From: Puniceicoccales bacterium
Lineage (GTDB): Bacteria > Verrucomicrobiota > Verrucomicrobiia > Opitutales > JAIRKQ01
Assembly: GCA_031279395.1 (NCBI GenBank)
Contig: JAITIO010000054.1
Location: forward strand, 1 to 32,448
Direction: 5' to 3'
Length of the DNA stretch: 32,448 nucleotides
Shown piece after piece: positions 1 to 7,990 of this stretch. The notes under the pieces are model-generated. The model worked only from the letters and a program-made list of their open reading frames with translations. It searched no databases and was not told where the DNA came from. Positions within the stretch are counted from its first letter, which is position 1, and the number at the start of each line of letters is the position of its first letter. A program made the translations under genes and the position numbers.

Positions 1-118
1 GGTTCTGCGATCCTGTGGTTCTGCGATCCTGTGGTTCTGCGATCCTGTGGTTCTGCGATCCTGTGGTTCTGCGATCCTGTGGTTCTGCGATCCTGTGGTT
101 CTGCGATCCTGTGGTTCT
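1..118. repeat. Perfect 16-bp tandem repeat GGTTCTGCGATCCTGT, 7 full copies plus 6 bp, truncated by the window edge
   Basis: Read directly: identical units start at 1,17,33,49,65,81,97, with a partial unit at 113-118. Confidence 0.98.
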
Positions 119-219
119 TTAGATATTGTAATACCCATGGGGCCACAATGTAAAGAATATTTTTTTATTTTAAATAAAAAAAATTAACTTTTATAATATT
201 TTACGATATTCTATGAAAA

Positions 220-1386
220 CTATGAATTATTGTTGTTTTTCGGACTGAAGTTGAACGCTGCTTTCATGCCTTCTCGGACGGGGTCGTTGGACAGTCGTGC
301 GTAGATTGCCGTTGACTGGGGAGACTTATGTCCCAATGACTTCCCTATCACTACTAGACTTACTCCGGCTATTGCCTGATAGCTTCCACAAGTACGGCGG
401 AGGTCGTGGATACGCAAGTTTTTCAACCCTGCTCGGTCTAGTATCCTTTTCCAGGCTTTTTGTGGGCTAACTAAACATCCACTTTTGCCACTACCAGGGA
501 ATACCCATGGTGTTGATTCTTTTAAACATAAACGATTGGTAAGAACTTCAAGGGCTTGTTCAATCAATGGAATTCTTACGGGCTCCCCGTTTTTTGTATC
601 CGGTATCCTCCACTCGTTTATGGAGAAATCTATGTCTTCCCACCTCATACTCAACACATTTCCACACCGAGCACCCGTATATAGACACATCAAAAAAAAG
701 TCCCTCATATCCCTATTCGGTTCCGCTTCCAATGCTTCCATAAATTTTGGCAGTTCGTCGTGCAATATGAACCGGTCCCTCTTCTGCTCCCTAAACTTCT
801 GTATTTTAGCAGCTGGGTTTATCCCTTCCCATCCCCATTCTATCATCTTGTTGTAAATGGCTCGAGTATAGGCTAATGCTCGGTTTGCTTCGTATTTTCC
901 ATGTTCTCTCCCTATATGTGCATGCATGTCCTGCATTTCAAAGCGGTTCAGGGAGGCAAGGAATCTATGCGACCAATGATACAAAATATTTTTCATTTGT
1001 TTTTCAATATCCTTTAATGTGGATGGTTTGTTTTTTACCTTAATATGACGGTTTAAGTACATTTCATAGGCTTCTCCGAATGTTTTTTCGTTAGAAAGCT
1101 TGTGCTTTTCCTCTTCGGGATTTTTTCCTATTGCTATTTGTCCTTTTACATGCTGTGCCGCTTTTCTTGCTTGTTCTATCGTCATTTCTGGAAAATGCCC
1201 CAGGACAACCCGCTTGTCTTGTCCCTGTATGCGCTTTCGAACCATAAAACTCTTATGGCCAGTCGATGTTATGTATAAACTCAATCCCTTTTCTTTCGTA
1301 TCACAAAATGTTAGGGTTCCTTTTTCGGGTATGGGTAATCCTAGCAGCGTTGCTTTTGTAAAATTTATCTCCGTCTTGTTTTTCAT
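220..1386 (-). CDS. Tyrosine recombinase/integrase with N-terminal DUF4102-type arm-binding domain (P4 integrase family)
   Basis: N-terminal GLSLYITSTGHKSFMVRKR...VVLGHFPEMTIEQARKAAQ. Catalytic motifs TGAR, HDLRRT, LGHKS and TAIYARL all present in a 388-aa ORF. Confidence 0.95.
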   Translation of the reverse strand: MKNKTEINFTKATLLGLPIPEKGTLTFCDTKEKGLSLYITSTGHKSFMVRKRIQGQDKRVVLGHFPEMTIEQARKAAQHVKGQIAIGKNPEEEKHKLSNEKTFGEAYEMYLNRHIKVKNKPSTLKDIEKQMKNILYHWSHRFLASLNRFEMQDMHAHIGREHGKYEANRALAYTRAIYNKMIEWGWEGINPAAKIQKFREQKRDRFILHDELPKFMEALEAEPNRDMRDFFLMCLYTGARCGNVLSMRWEDIDFSINEWRIPDTKNGEPVRIPLIEQALEVLTNRLCLKESTPWVFPGSGKSGCLVSPQKAWKRILDRAGLKNLRIHDLRRTCGSYQAIAGVSLVVIGKSLGHKSPQSTAIYARLSNDPVREGMKAAFNFSPKNNNNS

Positions 1387-1913
1387 ATCTCTTACTATTT
1401 ATTAAATATTTAGGAACTTCATTGCCGCGGTATTGCCGCAATCTGTGTGAAATTTTATTAAATTTTAATAAATTCTATATAATACTTACTAACATAAATC
1501 AAGCTCAAATCCCCTTTAAATAAAGAAATATTAAACTTTGTTAAAAAAAGAGTAAACGATGGATAGGGTGATCTGTAATCAACCAACCCAAACATCGCCC
1601 ATAGTTTTATGGCAATGGTTTTATCTTTTGCTACGACGCTTCTTCGACTTGGACAATCCTATTTCCTTTTATGTTTTTTGTTGATACGGGGAAAAACTGA
1701 GAAACTTCTCGAGAAATGAGACTTTTCGTCCCATATAGAAACTCTTGGCCAAAAATAAAATCGATTAAATTATTCCATGACACTGCGAATAGTTATGATG
1801 CCATCGCACTTTTTTAAGTCAAGTGCATTTTGAATTTTATTTCATCGCGCATAATTTGTGGAGAGACTTTACTTGCAAGCCATAGGAAAAATTTTATCTA
1901 GTGCTCCAATTCT

Positions 1914-4343
1914 ATGAAAGTAAGCACAAGATGGTTGAGCAGGTATTTGGACATAAGGATTGGCGAAGAAGAGCTTTGTGAAGTTTTTACCAGCATTGGG
2001 CTAGAAGTCGAATGGATTGAACACATTGGAACTGCTAGGCAAAAAACACTCGTCGTGGGGGAGATTAAAGAAATTCGACAGCATCCCAATGCCGATAAAT
2101 TGTCAGTGTGTGCGGTGTGTGTCGGCCCAAATGATACCCGACAGATTGTTTGTGGAGCAAAAAATTTTAAACTGAATGACCATGTTCCCGTTGCGTTACC
2201 CGGAACGATATTACCTGGAGATTTTAAAATTAACAAAAGTAACCTGCGTGGGGTTGATTCTGATGGAATGATGTGTAGTAGCAAAGAACTCGGTTTAGGC
2301 GAAGATCACTCCGGCCTACTGATTCTCGAACGAAATACACCTATTGGAACATGTCTCCACGACACCATCGACGTTAATTGGGACACCATTTTCAACCTAT
2401 CGTTGACCGCAAATCGGGGAGACTGTCTAAGCCATATTGGGATTGCACGGGATTTGGCAGCAAAATTAAATGTGGCATTGAAACTTCCACAAATCCATGG
2501 AGTTGAAGTTTCCGAAAAGGAAAGGCCGAAGGGGCATTTTTTGGAAAAAATTTCCATCGAAACCGACAATTGTGGATGTTACGTAGCCATTTGCGTAAAG
2601 AATGTTAAAATTGGGGATAGCCCCAACTGGGTGAAGCGTGATCTCGCAGCCGTTGGAGTGAGGTCCATTAGTAACGCGGTGGATATTGGCAATTGGGTAA
2701 TGATGGAAACAGGGCAGCCGGTACACATTTTCGACGCAAAAAAAATCCGAGGAAATCAATTGACTATCAGGCAAGCCAGGGATGAAGAAACTATCATCTC
2801 CCTCGATGGTCAGAAAAGAATGTTAAGCGGTGACATGGCTGTAATCTGTGACATGGAACGTCCACTTGTCGTTGCGGGAATCACCGGCAGCGTAGATGCG
2901 GAAGTCGACGACAATACGATGGATATTTTGATAGAAAGTGCCTATTTCAATCCGGACAGCATAAGAAGGTCCGCCAAGACTTTGAATATTTCTACGGAAA
3001 GCTCCTACAGGTTTTCCCGGGATATTGATAAAGCAAATATTGCGAACTATGGAGTGCGGGTAGCAAATTTGATGACGGAAATCTGCGGTGGTGAAATTGT
3101 TGCAGCGTGTTGGAAAGTAGACAATTTAGGAGAAAAAACTATAGTTATCGACTTTCAACCATCCTTGATAGGAGAACTATGCGGATTTACCATCCTCCTA
3201 GAAATTGCGGAAAATATTTTAATAAAACTTGGGTTTCTCATCGAAAAATCAAGTGCGGAAAATTGGAAGATAACGGTGCCAGCACATCGTCCGGACATAG
3301 CCTGCGCCTCCGACATTGTGTCCGAATGCCTGAGGATATATGGTACGGATAAAATTCCAACGACTCCTACGAAATGTACCGGTATTCACCATGAATCAGA
3401 TCCTTCGGCGGTATTCTGTCAAAATGCAAGCAATTACCTGTCCGGCCAAGGATTTTTCGAGTGCTATAATTTTGCCCTTCGCAATGGCAATGAGATAAAA
3501 AATTTTTTCGGAGAAAATGCTGCCCTATCTGTACGCAACCCTTTCAATGCCGATCAAAACTGCTACAGAAGCTCATTAATTCCTGGATTATTGGATGCCA
3601 TCAAATTCAACATCCAGAATGGCAATTTGGATATTAAATTTTTCGAAACGGGGCATGTTGTGCTAAGGGTCGATGAAAAGTTTAACGAATGTTTGGCCAT
3701 TGGTTGTGTAATGCCAATAAAACCGTTGGAACGTTCATGGCAATTGGTAGAAGCGGCAGATTTTTATGACGTTAAGGCTTTGATTTTGCCGATTTTAAAA
3801 AACTTCTCCCAGCGGCTAGCACAATTTAATCCCATAAAAATTAGTAACATTTGGCAACCCGAACATGCGGCCTGTTGTGGATTCCTAAACCGTGAAAAGT
3901 TCCAAGCGACATGTGGATTTCTCAATATAAATTTGACCAAGGCTTTTGACATCAAACAGTATGTTCTTGCAGCCGAAATAATGATACATCCCGCCATTTT
4001 TGGAAGAAAACCTGAAAAGGTTTCCCATAAACCATTTAGCCAATTCCCTCGCATATCAAAGGACCTGTCCCTCATAGTAAAGCTTGATGAGCCCGCTGCC
4101 AACATCGAAGGTAAGGTAATGAAAGCTGCCCAAAAGAGCATTTTGAATGATGTTTTCATAGAATCGATCAAGGTTTTTGATGTTTATCAGGGCAAAGAGA
4201 TTCCAGATGGCACAAAAAACATTGGTCTAACGATAAATTATCGTTCTCACGGTAGAACACTGATAGATTCCGAAATACAGGCGGCCTTTAATGCCATGCA
4301 ATCGGAAGTTGAAAAGTCATATGAGATAAGGAAACAATCATGA
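1914..4343 (+). CDS. pheT: Phenylalanine--tRNA ligase beta subunit
   Basis: 809 aa. N-terminal MKVSTRWLSRYLDI, tRNA-binding domain HPNADKLSVCAV, GAKNF, SDGMMCSSKELGL. C-terminal FDX-ACB region FPRISKDLSLIV...VFDVYQGKEIPDGTKNIGLTINYR. Confidence 0.97.
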   Translation: MKVSTRWLSRYLDIRIGEEELCEVFTSIGLEVEWIEHIGTARQKTLVVGEIKEIRQHPNADKLSVCAVCVGPNDTRQIVCGAKNFKLNDHVPVALPGTILPGDFKINKSNLRGVDSDGMMCSSKELGLGEDHSGLLILERNTPIGTCLHDTIDVNWDTIFNLSLTANRGDCLSHIGIARDLAAKLNVALKLPQIHGVEVSEKERPKGHFLEKISIETDNCGCYVAICVKNVKIGDSPNWVKRDLAAVGVRSISNAVDIGNWVMMETGQPVHIFDAKKIRGNQLTIRQARDEETIISLDGQKRMLSGDMAVICDMERPLVVAGITGSVDAEVDDNTMDILIESAYFNPDSIRRSAKTLNISTESSYRFSRDIDKANIANYGVRVANLMTEICGGEIVAACWKVDNLGEKTIVIDFQPSLIGELCGFTILLEIAENILIKLGFLIEKSSAENWKITVPAHRPDIACASDIVSECLRIYGTDKIPTTPTKCTGIHHESDPSAVFCQNASNYLSGQGFFECYNFALRNGNEIKNFFGENAALSVRNPFNADQNCYRSSLIPGLLDAIKFNIQNGNLDIKFFETGHVVLRVDEKFNECLAIGCVMPIKPLERSWQLVEAADFYDVKALILPILKNFSQRLAQFNPIKISNIWQPEHAACCGFLNREKFQATCGFLNINLTKAFDIKQYVLAAEIMIHPAIFGRKPEKVSHKPFSQFPRISKDLSLIVKLDEPAANIEGKVMKAAQKSILNDVFIESIKVFDVYQGKEIPDGTKNIGLTINYRSHGRTLIDSEIQAAFNAMQSEVEKSYEIRKQS

Positions 4344-4639
4344 AAGATAAAAGTTTTGACCATAGCGTGCACATTGAAAATATTGCAACATTGGCACGCA
4401 TTCATTTAACGGACCAGGAACGGCAAGATCTGACGAAAAGTCTTGATGAAATTTTGGAATACTTCGATAAGTTAAAAACAGTGAATGTTGAAGGTATAGA
4501 ACCATCGGCCCATGCATTTCCGCTCTATGATATTCTCCGGGATGATGAGGTTGGAGCTCCATTTGATGCAGAGACTGCCCTACACAATGCTCCTAAACAG
4601 AGAAATAATCAGATCATAGTGCCAAAAGTTGTGGAATAG
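4340..4639 (+). CDS. gatC: Asp-tRNA(Asn)/Glu-tRNA(Gln) amidotransferase subunit C
   Basis: 99 aa. IENIATLARIHLTDQERQDLTKSLDEILEYFDKLKTVNVEGIEPSAHAFPL...LRDDEV is typical GatC. Overlaps the pheT stop and precedes gatA. Confidence 0.93.
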   Translation: MKDKSFDHSVHIENIATLARIHLTDQERQDLTKSLDEILEYFDKLKTVNVEGIEPSAHAFPLYDILRDDEVGAPFDAETALHNAPKQRNNQIIVPKVVE

Positions 4640-4647
4640 GAAAAACC

Positions 4648-6114
4648 ATGGATAATGAATTTTTTTACAAATCAGCATCTGCATTGAACAATCTATTAGA
4701 TTCTGGAGAGCTAACATCCGTTGAATTGACAAAGGCTGTCATCGAAAGGACAAGATCAATTGACGGTAAACTAAACGCTTTTATTTCCTTTGACGAAGAA
4801 AAGACCCTAAACGAAGCGAATCAATCAGACAGGCGGCGAAAAGCAGGTAAAAAATTGAGCAACTTGGATGGTATCCCTGTGGGGATAAAAGATCTTATTT
4901 CAGAACAGGGGCAGCCGCTCACCTGTGGATCGAAAATCCTGGATGGATACGTTTCGCCCTATGATGCAACGGTGATAGAACGCATGCGCAATGCCGGATG
5001 TGTCCTATGGGGCCGTCTCAATATGGATGAATTTGCCATGGGGTCATCCAATGAAAATTCCCACTACGGCAAGGTTTCAAACCCATGGGATATTTTGCGG
5101 GTGCCCGGTGGAAGTAGCGGAGGTAGTGCCGCTGCGGTAGCATCCGGGGAAACGATCCTAGCTCTGAGCAGTGACACAGGAGGATCCATTCGCCAGCCGG
5201 CAGCATTTTGTGGTATAGTCGGACTTAAGCCGACCTATGGAGCAGTTAGCCGCTATGGGCTCGTTGCATTTGCCAGCTCCCTCGACCAGATAGGTCCGAT
5301 GGGCCGTTCCATTGAAGATGTTGCCATATTATTTCACCTCATTTCCGGGTACGATGATAGGGATTCGTCTAGCTATCCGGTCGACAAAACAAACCATAGC
5401 ATCGAGTCCGTAAGAAACAAAAGGATTAAAACCATTGGTATCCCCACCGAATATTTCGGAGAAGGACTGGATCCTGAAATTCGCCAAGCGATCGAAAATG
5501 CCATCAACTTTTATAAAAATGCTGGCCATAGGATCAAGGAAGTCTCACTGACCATGACCGAATATACCATGGCAGTTTACTATGTTATTGCAACCGCCGA
5601 AGCATCATCAAATTTGGCACGGTTCGACGGTATTAGATACGGTTATCGTTCCGAAAGAGCAAAGGATGCTGTCGACCTTTACTATAAAACCCGTGGAGAA
5701 GGTTTTGGTTTTGAAGTTAAGCGGAGGATCATGCTTGGAACCTATGTGCTCAGCAATGAAAATTTCGAATCCTATTACTTGCGAGCGCAAAAGGTGCGAA
5801 CTCTGATAAGGAATGACTTCATGGAAACCTTTAAAAATGTCGACCTACTGATTACTCCTGTGACCCCAAGCCCGGCATTTAGAATTGGAGAAAAGTCTGC
5901 TGATCCATTGCAAATGTATCTGAATGATATTTACACGATATCTATCAATCTAGCTGGTCTCTGTGCCCTGTCTCTTCCCTGTGGGTTGTCCTCTGATGGC
6001 TTACCAATAGGTCTTCAGTTAATAGGAAAACCTTTTCACGAACATGAAATCCTGTCGTTGGGATATGAATTTGAACAGGGCCACGATTTTAAAAACATGC
6101 ACCCAACCCTTTAA
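4648..6114 (+). CDS. gatA: Asp-tRNA(Asn)/Glu-tRNA(Gln) amidotransferase subunit A
   Basis: 488 aa. Amidase signature GIPVGIKDLI, PGGSSGGSAAAVASG, SSDTGGSIRQPAAFCGIVGLKPTYG. Confidence 0.97.
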   Translation: MDNEFFYKSASALNNLLDSGELTSVELTKAVIERTRSIDGKLNAFISFDEEKTLNEANQSDRRRKAGKKLSNLDGIPVGIKDLISEQGQPLTCGSKILDGYVSPYDATVIERMRNAGCVLWGRLNMDEFAMGSSNENSHYGKVSNPWDILRVPGGSSGGSAAAVASGETILALSSDTGGSIRQPAAFCGIVGLKPTYGAVSRYGLVAFASSLDQIGPMGRSIEDVAILFHLISGYDDRDSSSYPVDKTNHSIESVRNKRIKTIGIPTEYFGEGLDPEIRQAIENAINFYKNAGHRIKEVSLTMTEYTMAVYYVIATAEASSNLARFDGIRYGYRSERAKDAVDLYYKTRGEGFGFEVKRRIMLGTYVLSNENFESYYLRAQKVRTLIRNDFMETFKNVDLLITPVTPSPAFRIGEKSADPLQMYLNDIYTISINLAGLCALSLPCGLSSDGLPIGLQLIGKPFHEHEILSLGYEFEQGHDFKNMHPTL

Positions 6115-6146
6115 GAAAAGGGCATCAGAGGGGTTAAAATGTAGTC

Positions 6147-7511
6147 CTATTTCCCAATGCAAAAATTGGAAAATATCAAATCCAGCATCTTTTCGTTATC
6201 ATAGGCCCCCGTGATTTCTCCGAGAATTTCAAGGGACTGACGGATATCGCTGGCAATGGTTTCAACGCATAGTGGCCGTAGCAATTTGGATTGTACCGCT
6301 TTCAGACATGCATTTGCCCGGCGTAGAATGTCGATATGTCGAGCATTTACCACGATGTCGATGTCGTTGTTCAAAATTTTATTCCTAGAAATTACTCCTA
6401 AAATTTTTGTTTTCAGTATCCGTGGATTTGTCTCATTTTTCATGGAAATTTCAATCCTGTCCAAATGTGGCAAAAAATCTTCAACGGCACAATTTTTTGC
6501 TAAGTCGATCTTGTTAATAACGACCAATGCATTTTGATCGTTTAAACAATTGACAATTTCCCGTGGGATCACTGGCAATGTGTTCGAGTTGATGTTCACC
6601 ACCATTAAAAAAAAATCAGCACTTGAAGCTTTTGTAATTGCTTTTGCAATTCCTGTTTTTTCAATCTCGCCTAGTGCTTTACTTCGCAAACCTGCGGTGT
6701 CGCAAATTTTCAAAACATTGTTACCAATCACAATTTTTTCTGAAATTATGTCACGGGTGGTTCCAGAAATTTCACTGACGATAGCCCGATCTTCACCCAA
6801 TAGGAAATTAAACAGGCTACTTTTTCCGGCATTGGGCTCTCCCAATATTACCGTTGAGATGCCGTTGTTGATGATTGAATGATATTTGTTGTTTTCGATC
6901 AAGGTTTCTAGCTCTTTAATGGCTGTTTCAACCTTTTGTAAAATGTCATGGGAAAAAGTTTTTTCGTCGAAAATTTCATCCTCTGAAAAATCTATTTCCA
7001 TCTCCACCCTTGCGAGCACATTCAGTAGATCCTTGCTTACTCCATTAATTTTATCGCTCAACATACCACCGAGCTGATTTTGCGCCACTTGCATTGCCCG
7101 TTCATTCGTTGCGTGAATCACATCCGCAACCGCTTCCGCCTGGCATAGGTCTAGCTTCCCATTTAGAAAAGCACGTTTCGTAAATTCTCCCGGCTCCGCC
7201 AACCTACAGCCTCTCGCACATAGGTCTGCCGAGATATTTTCAACTATCAACATATTTCCATGACAGTAAATTTCCACGGCATCCTCCCCCGTATAGGAAC
7301 CAGCGGAGGGGAAAAATACCATCAAGACATCATCGAGTAGTTGCCCTCCCCTTGACAAATACTTGCAATGGTACAGCGTTTTGGGAGAAAATTCACCCCT
7401 GGAAATAGAATGACAAAACAGAGATTGACTCAAAGGTCCACTGATGCGAATAACCGCTATGGCAGATATTCCAGCCGGCGTAGCGAGTGCAACTATCGTA
7501 TCTCGCTGCAT
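6147..7511 (-). CDS. mnmE: tRNA modification GTPase MnmE (TrmE)
   Basis: MQRDTIVALATPAGISAIAVIRISG start, G1 GEPNAGKSSLF, DTAGL, NKID and C-terminal FCIGK. The track ORF extends to 7583; the ATG at 7511 fits the family start better. Confidence 0.95.
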   Translation of the reverse strand: MQRDTIVALATPAGISAIAVIRISGPLSQSLFCHSISRGEFSPKTLYHCKYLSRGGQLLDDVLMVFFPSAGSYTGEDAVEIYCHGNMLIVENISADLCARGCRLAEPGEFTKRAFLNGKLDLCQAEAVADVIHATNERAMQVAQNQLGGMLSDKINGVSKDLLNVLARVEMEIDFSEDEIFDEKTFSHDILQKVETAIKELETLIENNKYHSIINNGISTVILGEPNAGKSSLFNFLLGEDRAIVSEISGTTRDIISEKIVIGNNVLKICDTAGLRSKALGEIEKTGIAKAITKASSADFFLMVVNINSNTLPVIPREIVNCLNDQNALVVINKIDLAKNCAVEDFLPHLDRIEISMKNETNPRILKTKILGVISRNKILNNDIDIVVNARHIDILRRANACLKAVQSKLLRPLCVETIASDIRQSLEILGEITGAYDNEKMLDLIFSNFCIGK

Positions 7512-7524
7512 TTCCTGGGCAACA

Positions 7525-7794
7525 TTAGCGATTTCTATTGGGACCAAAGCTGCGAATAGGCATATTCTTTGGCACTTCGACATTCTTCATGCGAAAGATA
7601 ATCCTTGCCTTTTGTAAATCCTGGGGACTCATTTCCATTTTGACAGTATCACCTATCATGAGCTTAATAAAATTTTTTCTCAATTTCCCAGAAATGTGAG
7701 CCAACACCACATGCTTGTTTGGCAATTCCACCCGAAACATCGTCCCGGGCAACACGGAAATGACTTTACCGACAACTTCTATATACTCTGCCAT
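7525..7794 (-). CDS. infA: Translation initiation factor IF-1
   Basis: [68 protein letters not shown] is the IF-1 S1 fold. The track ORF to 7917 is over-extended; the internal ATG is at 7792-7794. Confidence 0.93.
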   Translation of the reverse strand: MAEYIEVVGKVISVLPGTMFRVELPNKHVVLAHISGKLRKNFIKLMIGDTVKMEMSPQDLQKARIIFRMKNVEVPKNMPIRSFGPNRNR

Positions 7795-7990
7795 TATTCT
7801 ATAATGAGTATAACGAGAAAGAATAAACTTGCCATTGTCCAGCAAAATCAAACAATCTTTAATGTTTATTTTTTTTGGAAAATTTCCATGGGAAATTACG
7901 AATTGTGTGGATAACATCTGATAATATTAAAATTAAAAGCATTTTTGCTTTATTTTTACGAAAAGCATCCTATTATTTCACTCCAAGGGA

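Noticed and set aside
1-118. CRISPR array
   Set aside because: Units are contiguous with no spacers and no cas genes nearby; it is a simple tandem repeat.
485-856. Plus-strand ORF of 123 aa inside the integrase
   Set aside because: Antisense to an unambiguous integrase; composition is typical of a shadow ORF.
1559-1684. 41-aa ORF MDRVICNQPTQTSPIVLWQWFYLLLRRFFDLDNPISFYVFC upstream of pheT
   Set aside because: Short, no clear SD, no recognisable family; left as non-coding.
7935-7962. AAAGCA-TTTT-TGCTTT hairpin followed by T-rich tract as terminator
   Set aside because: Short AT-rich stem between divergent genes, where no transcript is expected to end.
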